A stretch of 53,570 nucleotides of DNA from Methylobacterium sp. J-090 (GCF_022829345.1 NZ_JAKSXV010000012.1:1-53570), one strand, 5' to 3'. Positions 16,521-24,885 are shown, numbered from the stretch's first letter. Made by a program: numbers and translations. The notes: generated from the letters alone by a model not told the origin.

Positions 16521-16746
16521 GTGCGGCACGCCAAGCAGCCATGGCATCCGTATGAGCATTAAAGAGCTTACGAAGTTTGCTGCCAGGCTCCCCTCTACCT
16601 TCAACGCTATGCGTCATGTCATTGAAGTCGACTGCTAGATGTGTTGTAGATATTTCTGTCATCCAGGCTTTCCTAGATGATACAAGCCGCGCATCGGTTG
16701 CAACGCGTATGTGATCCATAAATAGCGCGAATTGATCTTTATCCAT
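16507..16746 (-). CDS. Small hypothetical protein
   Basis: A 79-residue helical protein (MDKDQFALFMDHIRVATDARL...FNAHTDAMAAWRAAHGDV) ending in TAG. First of an apparent two-gene unit with 16353-16520. Family not recognised. Confidence 0.45.
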   Translation of the reverse strand: MDKDQFALFMDHIRVATDARLVSSRKAWMTEISTTHLAVDFNDMTHSVEGRGEPGSKLRKLFNAHTDAMAAWRAAHGDV

Positions 16747-16767
16747 CTTGGCGCTGTGCCCTTATCT

Positions 16768-16998
16768 TCATGGCTTCCAAAAAAGCCGCCCAGTATTGCC
16801 TGGGCGGCTATAAGTTGGGGTCCTCGGGAAGATGACAATCACACTAAGCGTACGTTTTTTTTGCTGTGCATCGTCATAAGTTGTGTTTTGCATTGATAGG
16901 ATGGCATCGAAGCGTGTAAATTGGTTTTCACCATTCGGAAGAGTCGCAATGGTCCAAATGAAATCCGCCTCAGATTGCTCGGGCGGGTGAAAGCTCAC
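16768..16998 (-). CDS. Small hypothetical protein with terminator inside its end
   Basis: A 76-residue frame (MSFHPPEQSEADFIWTIATLPNGENQFTRFDAILSMQ...). Its last 20 or so codons run through a strong terminator hairpin and follow an eight-base A run (minus strand, near 16855-16862), so the true reading frame probably ends earlier and a homopolymer indel is possible. Confidence 0.4.
   Translation of the reverse strand: MSFHPPEQSEADFIWTIATLPNGENQFTRFDAILSMQNTTYDDAQQKKRTLSVIVIFPRTPTYSRPGNTGRLFWKP
16779..16808 (-). terminator. Rho-independent terminator
   Basis: On the minus strand the stem GCCGCCCAG-6 bases-CTGGGCGGC is followed by TTTTTT. It would end transcripts entering from 17.0 kb. Confidence 0.75.
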
Positions 16999-17015
16999 AT
17001 CAGGTTAGGGATCGC

Positions 17016-17357
17016 CTAATGGCCGGGTGTTACCGGCTCAACTTCGGGCACTGCGAAGCGCTGGACGAGGCCGTCTTCTCCGTAGAGGTCGGTGCGAATG
17101 TCCGCGCCTCTCGCCGTTACGATCCGTATCGCTTCCGCGTCGCTGTCGGCTCTTAAGTCCCGTACGTGGATGATGCGGCCATCGGTATGGCGCGTAATGG
17201 CACGATAAGATCGCGCCGAGCTAAGGGGATCTGAGGAGGTTTCAAGCACAGGATTAAACAGCGCTGTCGTCCTACAGGGAATATGGACTCCCGCGCCCAT
17301 GATCGGGCGAAAGAGCATTCTCAGTTTTCGCACAGCCGAAAAACTGGGAACCATCAT
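17016..17357 (-). CDS. Small hypothetical protein
   Basis: A frame of up to 113 residues. The well-formed part is YRAITRHTDGRIIHVRDLRADSDAEAIRIVTARGADIRTDLYGEDGLVQRF, a small alpha/beta fold of the type often seen in short Methylobacterium hypotheticals. The start is uncertain because the N-terminal 45 residues are of lower quality. Confidence 0.5.
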   Translation of the reverse strand: MMVPSFSAVRKLRMLFRPIMGAGVHIPCRTTALFNPVLETSSDPLSSARSYRAITRHTDGRIIHVRDLRADSDAEAIRIVTARGADIRTDLYGEDGLVQRFAVPEVEPVTPGH

Positions 17358-17504
17358 TTGATCGTTTGCCGATCACATCCATTACTTTGTTTATTGCAGC
17401 GTTAATATAGATTTACAGCAAAAATTTAGAGGACGCGTGACGCTCTCTACAGCGCCTACGTTCCAACTTTCATGCGCCTTCCCGCCTCCCCGGTCCATAG
17501 AAAA

Positions 17505-17530
17505 CCCGCCGCGGCCGGAGCCGGGCGGGT
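17505..17530 (-). terminator. Rho-independent terminator after small membrane genes
   Basis: Minus strand CCCGCCC...GGCGGG stem followed by TTTTC. It lies downstream of the two small genes at 17588-17859. An equivalent hairpin occupies 49696-49720 downstream of the second copy. Confidence 0.65.
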
Positions 17531-17587
17531 GAAGGTGGTTCGTGGAGTTCCCACCGGTGAACGGCTGAGCGGTGCCACGGTTCCGAC

Positions 17588-17686
17588 CTACCGCTTGGCC
17601 ATGCCCCCGATGATCAGCCCGACGAGCAGCACGATCAGGCCGTAGACCGCCCCCAGATCCTGAGGCTCGCCCGGCGGGCAGGTCAC
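17588..17686 (-). CDS. 32-residue single-pass membrane peptide
   Basis: GTG 17686 to TAG 17588-17590. It reads TCPPGEPQDLGAVYGLIVLLVGLIIGGMAKR: a short polar head, then one membrane helix, then a basic end. The start overlaps the stop of the upstream gene (GTGA, 17683-17686). Comparison with 49770-50000 suggests it was once the C-terminal part of a larger protein. Confidence 0.4.
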   Translation of the reverse strand: MTCPPGEPQDLGAVYGLIVLLVGLIIGGMAKR

Positions 17687-17859
17687 GAAGGCGCCTTCGG
17701 CAAGATCTCGAACTCCAAGGGCTGGAGCATGGAGATGATCGACCAGCCCAGCGCGCGCTGCAGCGGGTTGCAGTCGTAGGCGACCACGCTGCGCAGGATG
17801 CCTTTAGCTGGCATGGCGTCGAGGAGGCTCTCCATCACGGCGAAGGTCACCGTGGGCAT
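17683..17859 (-). pseudogene. Rearranged small gene beside HTH module, copy 1
   Basis: ATG 17859 gives 58 residues, VMESLLDAMPAKGILRSVVAYDCNPLQRALGW... The second copy (49770-50000) reads REEAPLLDAMPRKGVLCGVVAHDSTPLQHAIVTCSPTEPHDL in one frame, running on into the membrane helix. Copy 1 has a frameshift upstream (an AAGGAG site and GTG 17875 begin a different frame) and an insertion of about 60 bases before VTCPPGEPQ. Both copies therefore look like broken descendants of a protein of about 75 residues with a C-terminal membrane helix. Confidence 0.45.
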
Positions 17860-17912
17860 CGAAGCGCAGGCTCACTCGCTCCTTACCGTTGACTTAACCG
17901 TGCTCCCCGGCC

Positions 17913-17925
17913 GACATGCCATGTC
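17913..17925. promoter_or_regulatory. Palindrome upstream of HTH gene, copy 1
   Basis: GACATG-c-CATGTC is a perfect 6-bp inverted repeat located 20 bases after a TTGACT hexamer and between the divergent small gene and the HTH gene. Conserved in copy 2, where the arms extend to 8 bp. A likely operator, possibly for the HTH protein itself. Confidence 0.5.
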
Positions 17926-18003
17926 CGGCCTCATTCGTCTCGTGCGAGTCGTGAGCCGGCGTCAGGAGAGATCACCGCCGCGAGATAGACCCTGAAACGA
18001 CTA

Positions 18004-18033
18004 CGGCCCCCCTGTCGCCAAACAGGAGGGCCG
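18004..18033. promoter_or_regulatory. Leader hairpin before HTH gene, copy 1
   Basis: CGGCCCcCCTGT-6 bases-ACAGGaGGGCCG, a stem of about 12 bp with one mismatch, 140 bases before the HTH start and identical in copy 2. No T run follows, so a terminator is less likely than an RNA control structure. Confidence 0.45.
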
Positions 18034-18172
18034 CGAAATCGAAATGGCCTGTGGTGGCCGGTTGCAGTCCCCCACAAGCCATAGAGCGCCCTCGGGTGTC
18101 AAGCGGGAACGCCAATTCCCGCATCGAGAAGTCGTGCCTTGTGCCTGCCGCGGCCCGAAAGGGTTAGGGACG

Positions 18173-18898
18173 ATGTTTCACGCCGCCATGAAGGCCGCGA
18201 TCGAGGACGCGCGGACGCTTGCCCAGATGGATGAGCTATCGCGTCAGGTGTGGCAGGGGCACGGCTCCGGGGTGTTGGGCGACGATGAGGCTCAGGCGCT
18301 CGCCGAACGCCTCCACGGGCGCCGCAGCGCGATCCGTGACGGCATTCGGCCCGTTGGCATCCCCGCAGGCCGGGCGAGCTTCTTCCCACCCCGTGCGCGG
18401 TCCGTGAGCCCCGACAGGGCGGCATCGCGGGACCGGCGCCGCCTCCTGGCCTGTTCCGGCCCCATGCCGCCGGCCCTCGCCGCCCGGTTCACCACCGGCC
18501 AGCTCGCGGTTCTGCGCATCGTCGGCGACGAGGTGGCCACCAAGGGCGTGTGCGGGCTGTGCATCGACGCCATTGCGGCCCGGGCTGGGGTCTGTCGGCG
18601 CCTTGCCCAGACTGCGATCCGGCTCGCCGAGGGCGACGGGCTTCTGACGATCGAGGAACGGCGTCACGAGGGTCGGAAGAACTCGCCCAACCTCGTTCGG
18701 GTCATCAGCCGGGAATGGCAGGCCTGGATGCGGCGCGGGGCTGCCCACCACCGGAGGCAGGTAGAGCCAGCGGCAACTATCCAGGGGATAGGGTGCAAAC
18801 CGATTCACCCCACGGATAAGGGGATAATTACGGGGACAATTCGCCTAGCGGAACCATCAAAGAAGCTGCCAGAACGGCAGAGCCGGACCCGACCGTGA
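18173..18898 (+). CDS. HTH protein, candidate plasmid replication/maintenance factor, copy 1
   Basis: A 241-residue protein (ATG 18173, MFHAAMKAAIEDARTLAQMDELSRQVW). After a helical N-terminus and a basic linker, residues about 98-185 form a winged-helix domain: FTTGQLAVLRIVGDEVATKGVCGLCIDAIAARAGVCRRLAQTAIRLAEGDGLLTIEERR, then NLVRVISREWQAWM. The C-terminal tail IGCKPIHPTDKGIITGTIR is also conserved in copy 2. It is a DNA-binding protein widespread in this lineage. Its duplication with the upstream palindrome and hairpin suggests a role in replication or copy control, but no known Rep family is clearly matched. Confidence 0.65.
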   Translation: MFHAAMKAAIEDARTLAQMDELSRQVWQGHGSGVLGDDEAQALAERLHGRRSAIRDGIRPVGIPAGRASFFPPRARSVSPDRAASRDRRRLLACSGPMPPALAARFTTGQLAVLRIVGDEVATKGVCGLCIDAIAARAGVCRRLAQTAIRLAEGDGLLTIEERRHEGRKNSPNLVRVISREWQAWMRRGAAHHRRQVEPAATIQGIGCKPIHPTDKGIITGTIRLAEPSKKLPERQSRTRP

Positions 18899-19021
18899 GG
18901 CCGAGCTGGAATCGTCGCGAAGGGTGGAGGCGGCAGAGCTATGCCGAGAGCGCATTCGGCCGGGCGGAAGAACGAACGCCGCGGCTATCTATTTTGCGGG
19001 GTTACGCGCCATGATCTGGCC

Positions 19022-19243
19022 ATGGCTTACGAAAGGACCCGCGCGCTTTTGCTCAGGGCTGAGGCGACAGATGGGCCAGAGATTAAATGGGCATGGGCGA
19101 TCCACCGCCTGCCCAGCCGAACGCTGATTCTGCGGTCCATCCCAGCGTATGCGGACTGCTCTCAGGCGCTCGTCGCAGGAGGCATCGTAGCCGCTGATAT
19201 CGGCCGCCGATTGGGTGTCTTGATCGTTGATGGCGTCGGCTGA
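19022..19243 (+). CDS. Small hypothetical protein, WAWAI family
   Basis: A 73-residue protein (MAYERTRALLLRAEATDGPEIKWAWAIHRLPSRTLILRS...GVLIVDGVG). It resembles the protein at 12710-12964. It begins shortly after the end of the duplicated HTH module. Confidence 0.5.
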   Translation: MAYERTRALLLRAEATDGPEIKWAWAIHRLPSRTLILRSIPAYADCSQALVAGGIVAADIGRRLGVLIVDGVG

Positions 19244-19244
19244 T

Positions 19245-19541
19245 TCAGTCCGAGAGATCGCGCTGCAGGCTGTCTCGCGACCTAGACAGGGCGCACACAA
19301 GGCGCACCTCTCCCGTCTGGAGCTTGAGGCGGCGAACGAGATCTCGCGCTAAAGAACCAACAACCTCAGCTTGCTCACCCTCTGCCGCCGAGGCGGCGAT
19401 TTGCTCAAGGGCGACTTCCGGCGACGGGGCGAGCACGGCGTAGACGCAGGTAACTTCACTACTCTGGTGCGTGCCAATCAGGTAAGCCGTTTGCCTGGGG
19501 AGTTCATTCGTCAATTGGATGCGCTCCAGACCAACGGGCAA
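19245..19541 (-). CDS. Hypothetical protein
   Basis: A 98-residue frame with good coding character in YLIGTHQSSEVTCVYAVLAPSPEVALEQIAASAAEGEQAEVVGSLARDLVRRLKLQTGEVRLV, a probable alpha/beta domain. It converges with the WAWAI gene (1-base gap). The start is uncertain. Confidence 0.5.
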   Translation of the reverse strand: MPVGLERIQLTNELPRQTAYLIGTHQSSEVTCVYAVLAPSPEVALEQIAASAAEGEQAEVVGSLARDLVRRLKLQTGEVRLVCALSRSRDSLQRDLSD

Positions 19542-19620
19542 GCGGTGGGCGAGATGGGGGATAACACGGCGTTGTCACCAGCCGTGATATTCCTGCTGCA
19601 TCTCGAACCTTTGCCGACTG

Positions 19621-20046
19621 CTATGCGGAGCAGATCCTCAGGATCGTACCCGTGCCCAGAATTCCAACCCTCCTCGCGAGCGCTTGTCTATCCGGCGGCG
19701 TTGTTGCAGGCCTGTTCGTGCTCGCCGATGGCTCCGCGCGATTGCAGCTTGAGATGGCGATGGCGTCCTCACGCACCTCACCCGTTGAGGTGAAGCCTGC
19801 TACCGCCACTTCGCGCACGAAAGCTGGTTCTTTGGACAGGAATCGTCTCACAGCGACCATCGCGGGGATCTCACGGGGCGGTGTCGAGTAGCGCCTGATC
19901 GGGAGCGTGAGCGCCGTGTCGCCGCCGTTAGCCTGGTGCACGATGGCTTCAATTTCGGGGAGCTGGACGTATTCGATCCCGCCATCGTCCGCCCGCCTTG
20001 GCACCTTCACCGTAGGCTGACCCCGAAGCTGATCGAACGTCTGCAA
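19621..20046 (-). CDS. Hypothetical protein, 3' part doubtful
   Basis: A 141-residue frame; residues 20-95 (DGGIEYVQLPEIEAIVHQANGGDTALTLPIRRYSTPPREIPAMVAVRRFLSKEPAFVREVAVAG) look coding. The last 45 residues overlap an opposite frame with a signal peptide (19652-19891), so the real C-terminus may be short. Family unknown. Confidence 0.35.
   Translation of the reverse strand: MQTFDQLRGQPTVKVPRRADDGGIEYVQLPEIEAIVHQANGGDTALTLPIRRYSTPPREIPAMVAVRRFLSKEPAFVREVAVAGFTSTGEVREDAIAISSCNRAEPSASTNRPATTPPDRQALARRVGILGTGTILRICSA
19652..19891 (+). CDS. Possible small exported protein
   Basis: A 79-residue frame beginning with a good signal peptide (MPRIPTLLASACLSGGVVAGLFVLADGSA) followed by a basic tail. 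It competes with the minus-strand frame at 19621-20046. The hydrophobic N-terminus is the only evidence for it. Confidence 0.3.
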   Translation: MPRIPTLLASACLSGGVVAGLFVLADGSARLQLEMAMASSRTSPVEVKPATATSRTKAGSLDRNRLTATIAGISRGGVE

Positions 20047-20511
20047 AAGCTCGAGACTCGGAGCATCAAGGGCGCGACGGAAGTCCCGCCTGGGCTGATC
20101 CCCGTCCTGATGTGGAACATCGCCACGCGCCTCGGCGGATACCCGCAGGCGCAGGATCTCGCCCTTGACCCGCCGCGTCGGGGCGACGCCGTCGGCGATG
20201 GGTTCGCTCGTGGCCTCGGATATCGCGACTATGAGGAGATGAATGAGGCCGCCAGCCTGGACCCCGCCGCGTGGGCCGCCCGGGTCGATGAGGGCCTGAC
20301 GGCCGTCCTCTTGAGCGAGGGCATCGACCGAACCGACGCGAGCGAGACGGCGATCTTCTCCGGCCTGTGCCGCGTGCTGGACGACGCTGCTGCCGCCAAA
20401 ACGAGCCAGGACCCCGCCTCCGGCTGGTGCGATGTCGGGGAGCGCCTGGACGACTGGATGCGGTCCTGCGTCCTCCCGTCCGCCGTGATCCGCCAGGAGG
20501 CCCGAGCCTGA
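19936..20511 (+). CDS. Hypothetical protein, first gene of a pair
   Basis: A frame of up to 191 residues. The convincing part begins near GATEVPPGLIPVLMWNIATRLGGYPQ (about residue 46), so an internal start such as ATG 20110 is possible. Helical and acidic (YEEMNEAASLDPAAWAARVDEGLTAVLLSEGIDR). Its TGA shares one base with the ATG of the next gene (20511), so the two are translationally coupled. Family not recognised. Confidence 0.5.
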   Translation: MHDGFNFGELDVFDPAIVRPPWHLHRRLTPKLIERLQKLETRSIKGATEVPPGLIPVLMWNIATRLGGYPQAQDLALDPPRRGDAVGDGFARGLGYRDYEEMNEAASLDPAAWAARVDEGLTAVLLSEGIDRTDASETAIFSGLCRVLDDAAAAKTSQDPASGWCDVGERLDDWMRSCVLPSAVIRQEARA

Positions 20512-21149
20512 TGCAGAACGCTATGGAAAGGCGGCTTGCCGTCCTGGAGGCGGCCAAGGCCACGGCGCGATCGGGTGCGGTCGGCCTCCCCGATCTGCAG
20601 CGCCTAATGATTGCGCTCATCGCCTGCCACCTCGGCGAGATCCGCGAGGGCGAGCCCATGGCGCAGGCCATGACGCGCGCGCTCGAGTACGGCCGCTCGC
20701 AGGATCTCTCAGCAGCTCTGGAGGCAGAGGACGGCACCACGACGAGCCTCGCCTTCGATGCCCGTTATCGTAGCGCCGTCGAGCGCCTGCTGGCCCTGCG
20801 CGGGACGGGGCTCGATGACGCCGGCAACGCCGTGGCGTGCGCTCTTCGTTCCCTGTTCTACGCTATACCTGAGCGAGTCCGGCTCCATCGCTTTCTTGAC
20901 GGCCTGGACCCCGCCGATATGTTCGATGGGCTTCCCGAGGCCCCGACACATGTGGCGGCGGTGGACTTGGCACTCCTAAGGCCCGACGACACGAATTTGC
21001 AGATTGCGGCACACTTTTATCGGGCTACGCTCATAGCGCAGGACGAGGACCCGGGGACAAGCCGAGGTCGCTCGGCAAGCAAGACAGCCCGGCAGGCGGC
21101 GGACGAGTATGAGGCTGTCCTCCGGGGCGGAAAGATCCCCCATCCCTGA
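20511..21149 (+). CDS. Hypothetical protein, second gene of a pair
   Basis: A 212-residue, mainly helical cytoplasmic protein (MQNAMERRLAVLEAAKATARSG...GLPDLQRLMIALIACHLGEIREGEPM...). No motif recognised. It ends in a charged tail (SRGRSASKTARQAADEYEAVLRGGK). Coupled to the preceding gene by a TGATG overlap. Confidence 0.6.
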   Translation: MQNAMERRLAVLEAAKATARSGAVGLPDLQRLMIALIACHLGEIREGEPMAQAMTRALEYGRSQDLSAALEAEDGTTTSLAFDARYRSAVERLLALRGTGLDDAGNAVACALRSLFYAIPERVRLHRFLDGLDPADMFDGLPEAPTHVAAVDLALLRPDDTNLQIAAHFYRATLIAQDEDPGTSRGRSASKTARQAADEYEAVLRGGKIPHP

Positions 21150-21900
21150 TCGTGCATCTGAATACCGAGGTGATCGGTGGCGCCGAGGAGATCCTTGCCG
21201 CAGTGGGTCAGGCCATCGACCAAGCGAGCACGAGAATGCTGCTTAGGAACACCCCGTAGGTGATCACTACGGCGGCAACCTCACGGTTCTGGTGCAAGAC
21301 GGAGCGGGTGAGCAACATGGGACAGGACCGGGAGCGGATGCGCTCCCTCTCTTGATCCACCAATCCCTTCGACGCGATATCTCGGAGCCCCTCAACGAAC
21401 GAGAATTCTCCGTCGTAGCGTAGCAGTCACATAGGTCGTTGGATGCGCGGCAGTGGCCAACTCATCGAAATCCCGGTGGCTCAATGGGTGGCCGCTTATC
21501 TGGCAGCTGGATCGCTGATTGCGCCGGCTACCGCAGCAGTTAGAGCAGCGGTCATCATGCCGATGAAGGTCACAGTGATCATGTCTTGGGCCTTTTCGAT
21601 GTGTGGCTCTGGGGCACCAGGGCCTCTGAATTTCGAAATACCTACCAATTCGTTTACAGGCCGTTAACCCTCTCCCTAGCGGAGCAACGACACGCGCGCA
21701 GTTTTAGGGCGGGTTGGTTGGGGCAGGTTTGACCGTAGGTGTGGCCGGCGCCGATCCGGTTCGATGGCATGTAACTAGATACATCACCCGGATTTGTAAC
21801 GGGCCCCTGATGGGATTGCAGGGAGGGAAAGGTTGTAGTGAACTTCCGCGATCCGTGTGGCGTTCTGACTCTGGCCAAAAGTAGCCGGAGGAAACATTCC
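21150..21900. other. Low-gene interval
   Basis: Only short frames are seen. A 35-codon plus frame at 21152-21259 (LNTEVIGGAEEILAAVGQAIDQASTRM) has coding-like composition and may be a gene fragment. A 74-codon frame at 21443-21667 with hydrophobic segments has no start signals and is doubtful. Nothing else is supported. Confidence 0.4.
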
Positions 21901-22194
21901 ATGGGTACGAAGATACTCGCTCTCACCACTGCGCTCGTCGTCTCGCTCGGTGGTGCCGCAATGGCTCAAGCGCCAGCGGGCGGTGGAAGCGCCACCGGCA
22001 ACATGAACAATCCGGGCAGCGTGAAGAGCAGCGGCGAAAAGAGCATGGAGCGCTCCACCGGGTCTGCCACTGGCAGCCCAGGTGCTGTACCGGGCGCCAG
22101 CGGCGGTCCTTCAACAGCTACCACGGGTGCGCCGGCTGGGAGCACTGGCGGCAACGCGGTCACTGGTTCGGGCGCGGCTCCAAGCGGTAAATAA
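21901..22194 (+). CDS. Small exported Gly/Ser-rich protein
   Basis: A 97-residue protein with signal peptide MGTKILALTTALVVSLGGAAMAQ and a low-complexity mature region (repeated GSATG, NPGS, GSTGG). GGAGG lies 10 bases before ATG 21901. A strong terminator follows at once, so it is a single-gene unit. Probably a disordered envelope protein. Confidence 0.75.
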   Translation: MGTKILALTTALVVSLGGAAMAQAPAGGGSATGNMNNPGSVKSSGEKSMERSTGSATGSPGAVPGASGGPSTATTGAPAGSTGGNAVTGSGAAPSGK

Positions 22195-22209
22195 AGTTTC
22201 GTCCCAAGG

Positions 22210-22236
22210 CCCGCTGGCCTTTTTGCCAGCGGGTTA
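22210..22236 (+). terminator. Rho-independent terminator
   Basis: A perfect 9-bp stem CCCGCTGGC-6 bases-GCCAGCGGG, then ttataat, 16 bases after the exported-protein gene. Confidence 0.8.
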
Positions 22237-22335
22237 TAATGAATTTGTGCAATAACGTCGAGACATTAGAAAGATTTCTATCATAACAGGTTATATTATA
22301 TTCGGAAAATATTAATTGTTAATGCGCAAAATATT

Positions 22336-22830
22336 TTAAACTAATCTCTCTTGAAGAAAGCTGCTGATTTTTTTTAGGTATAGCTCGAGGCTTCGTGTTC
22401 GGGTCTCGGCGTTTACTGCCCGAGCAAGAGTCTTATGTGCCTGTAACTCAGCCTCACGGCGACTAAGTTCGGCCTCACGAATACGAAGGGTCGCTTCAGC
22501 GAGGGCTTGTTTCGCTTCCTGTACTTGCTGCCGGTAGGTCGCAGTTTCCTCAAGTGCGCTTTTTAATTGGGCGCGCATTTGAAGGCGTTCGCCTTGGGTC
22601 AGGCGGATCAGATCCTGGGACTGGGCGGAGATGAGGTCGGCACGCTCGCGCAACTCCTGCATCGCGTCAACAGCGCGTTCGACAAGTCGAAGGGTCCGGG
22701 CACCGTCGCACTCCTGCATGGCCTCCGGTTCATAGAGAACCAGGGCTTGCGACGTGCCGGTATCGCGCATGCCCGAAAGATGGATGACGGAACCCCTATC
22801 CGGTCCAGCTGGTAAGGCGAGCAACGACAT
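22336..22830 (-). CDS. Coiled-coil protein C of a three-gene operon
   Basis: A 164-residue protein. The N-terminal 40 residues are non-helical (LPAGPDRGSVIHLSGMRDTGTSQALVLYEPEAM). The rest is one continuous coiled coil (LRERADLISAQSQDLIRLTQGERLQMRAQLKSALEETATYRQQVQEAKQALAEA...) ending SLELYLKKISSFLQERLV. No membrane segment or catalytic motif. It follows the second coiled-coil gene by 8 bases. Confidence 0.7.
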   Translation of the reverse strand: MSLLALPAGPDRGSVIHLSGMRDTGTSQALVLYEPEAMQECDGARTLRLVERAVDAMQELRERADLISAQSQDLIRLTQGERLQMRAQLKSALEETATYRQQVQEAKQALAEATLRIREAELSRREAELQAHKTLARAVNAETRTRSLELYLKKISSFLQERLV

Positions 22831-22838
22831 CGGTCGGC

Positions 22839-23318
22839 CTAGGCAGCGGCAGGCGGGATAGGCGCCGGCGCCCCCCGCGTGAACCCAGTGACTACGGCCT
22901 CGTGAAGCCTAGCCAGCCATTCTTCCGCGTCGCTAGCTCGCTTCTCCGCGAGTATCGCACGAGCCTCGGTTTGGGCGAGTCTGTCTTGAAGAGAGTGTTC
23001 GCGCTCAACGGCTTGAGCAACCGTACGTTGAAGTTCCTGTTCCAGTTCGCTTGTCCGCTCTTCGCTGATGCGGATCGCGGTCGTGGCTTCATGAATCAGG
23101 TCAAGGGTCGATGACCAATTGCGCTGTTCGGTCGGGGCAGCCTCATCGACCGGGCGGGCCTCAGCAACCTGCTTCAACGGAATCAATGTCTCGACTGGCA
23201 CTAATACGGTATCCGGCCGTCCCCGCATGAGCCAGGCGGCTGATGAAGCAGTCTCTCGGTCGCGTAGAGCGTTTTCAGTCATGGCCGGCGTTCCTGTAAG
23301 ATTCTGGTTCTTGCCCAT
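22839..23318 (-). CDS. Coiled-coil protein B of a three-gene operon
   Basis: A 159-residue protein (start possibly ATG 23282, MTENALRDRE). The N-terminal part contains LMRGRPDTVLVPVETLIPL. Residues about 75-145 are coiled coil (EERTSELEQELQRTVAQAVEREHSLQDRLAQTEARAILAEKRASDAEEWLARLHEAV). Layout matches protein C: a short folded head, then a coil, suggesting related building blocks. Confidence 0.7.
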   Translation of the reverse strand: MGKNQNLTGTPAMTENALRDRETASSAAWLMRGRPDTVLVPVETLIPLKQVAEARPVDEAAPTEQRNWSSTLDLIHEATTAIRISEERTSELEQELQRTVAQAVEREHSLQDRLAQTEARAILAEKRASDAEEWLARLHEAVVTGFTRGAPAPIPPAAA

Positions 23319-23355
23319 CTCTTGGGAGAGTTGGGCTCCTCAACCCATTGCGAAA

Positions 23356-24885
23356 TTAGATCTTCTCTGCCGGCATGAATGGCCTAACGTTACTTGGCTC
23401 GGGCGGAGGGACAGTTGCTGCCTCGGGCCGAGATGCGGTCTCTTCGGTTGTAAATGACCGTGCTGCACGCTTTAATGCTTCGTGCTGCTTTTGGAGAGAG
23501 ACACGGCTCTCGCGTGCGATGTCGAGGGCGCCCTGAGCCATTTTGCGCTCGGACCGCTCATGTTGAAGCTCCTCGACCAGGCGGTGATTGACCACCTCGA
23601 AATCAGAGCGTTCGACCTCCTGGCGATGGATAAGTTGCTCGATCCGATCCGACAGGCTGGCGATGCGGCCCGTTGCCTGTTCGAGAGCAGCGTCTTTGGC
23701 AGCAATGGCCTTGGCGAACATATCGCAACGATGATCAAGTTCGGAGCGTGAACGCTGCATCTCCAGGAAACGCTCGGTCTGGCGAGCGAGGTCCGCCTGA
23801 ACGCTTTCGAGGCGACGCTCCATGGTCACACGCTCGATAGCCGCCTCTTTAAGGCCGCGTTCGGCGGTTCGTCCGACCTCGTCACGTTCACGCAACTGAT
23901 TGCGCAGTTGCACCAGCATCTGATCCGTTGTTGCTAGCCGCCCTGTTGCTGCTTCGAGCCGCATAGCGAGACTTGCCCGCTCTGTCCGGTGGGTGGAAAC
24001 TTCCACATCGTAGTGTGCATCTGCTTTCTGACTAGCAGAAAGGGCGTTCGCAAGTTGCTGCTCGAAGTTCCTCGCAACATTGCGAGCTGAATCTGCCTGA
24101 ACCTCGAAGTCTTGCGAACGCGCCGCAAGTTCCGCGATCTTGACCGCTTGCTCCTCGCTCAGTGCCTGGAGACGTTGATTGTCCTGATCCAGAAGATTGC
24201 GGGCTTCACGCACATCCTGCAGCTCGCTCTCGGATCGGACCAAAGCCTGATCGAGGGACTTGGCTTCACTCCGAAGGGCTTTGCTTTCGCCTAGGAGGGC
24301 GCGGGTCTGTTCGGTCTCCGCAAAAAGCTGACGCTCAAGGTTCTCAGCGACAAGACTTTTTTCTCGCAGGTTGACGCGCAGCTCTTCACCGGTCGCGTCC
24401 CGATCCTGGAGACTGGTCTCCAAGTGGTGCAATTGGATCGCGGTCGCTGAGTAATCGTTCGTGACTTCGGCGAGCCGCTTAGATGCCTCTGCAAGATCGC
24501 GCCGCATCGTCGCCGCGCCGGTCTGTTCCAGCGCTAAAAGCGTTTCAACCTCGGAGATCCGTATTCTAGCTTTCGGCAATTCGTCTGTAATTGCAATAAT
24601 CGGTTCGAGTATGGCAGAGAAGTCGCCCTGAAGAGATTTGAGCTCTTCCAGTCGTTCTGCCATTTCTGCAACGCGAAAACGCACTATCTCATTTTGTTGG
24701 CCAACAGAGTCTATCGAAAATTTATCTACCGTGGAAATATTCGAATTATTGCGAGAATGATTAAGATTATTGTATGATAATATTTCGTCAGATGCAAAAG
24801 GTAATTCTTGTTTTGAATCAATAGAAGGCGCATCGGAGCTTTTATGCTCGATGGATTTGGATTTTCCAAAAGGCATCCAAGTCAT
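23356..24885 (-). CDS. Long coiled-coil (filament-like) protein A
   Basis: A 509-residue protein without membrane segments. A polar, Asn/Ser-rich head (residues 1-65, beginning MTWMPFGKSKSIEHKSSDAPS) is followed by VAEMAERLEELKSLQGDFSAILEPIIAITDELPKARIRISEVETLLALEQ. An almost unbroken heptad-rich coil follows to about residue 470, then a proline-rich tail (ATVPPPEPSNVRPFMPAEKI). The length and head-rod-tail layout are like bacterial intermediate-filament-type proteins such as crescentin, but no sequence identity can be claimed. First gene of the operon; its upstream region is AT-rich. The head uses AT-rich codons unlike its neighbours. Confidence 0.75.
   Translation of the reverse strand: MTWMPFGKSKSIEHKSSDAPSIDSKQELPFASDEILSYNNLNHSRNNSNISTVDKFSIDSVGQQNEIVRFRVAEMAERLEELKSLQGDFSAILEPIIAITDELPKARIRISEVETLLALEQTGAATMRRDLAEASKRLAEVTNDYSATAIQLHHLETSLQDRDATGEELRVNLREKSLVAENLERQLFAETEQTRALLGESKALRSEAKSLDQALVRSESELQDVREARNLLDQDNQRLQALSEEQAVKIAELAARSQDFEVQADSARNVARNFEQQLANALSASQKADAHYDVEVSTHRTERASLAMRLEAATGRLATTDQMLVQLRNQLRERDEVGRTAERGLKEAAIERVTMERRLESVQADLARQTERFLEMQRSRSELDHRCDMFAKAIAAKDAALEQATGRIASLSDRIEQLIHRQEVERSDFEVVNHRLVEELQHERSERKMAQGALDIARESRVSLQKQHEALKRAARSFTTEETASRPEAATVPPPEPSNVRPFMPAEKI

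Larger units (their letters stand above)
17870..18978 (+). repeat. Duplicated HTH module, copy 1
   Basis: From the upstream region of the HTH gene through its 3' flank (ending near gggcggaagaacgaacg) the sequence closely matches 49995-51148. Shared elements are a TTGACTTAACC promoter-like stretch, a GACATG-c-CATGTC palindrome (17913-17925), a leader hairpin (18004-18033) and the coding sequence. Confidence 0.85.
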
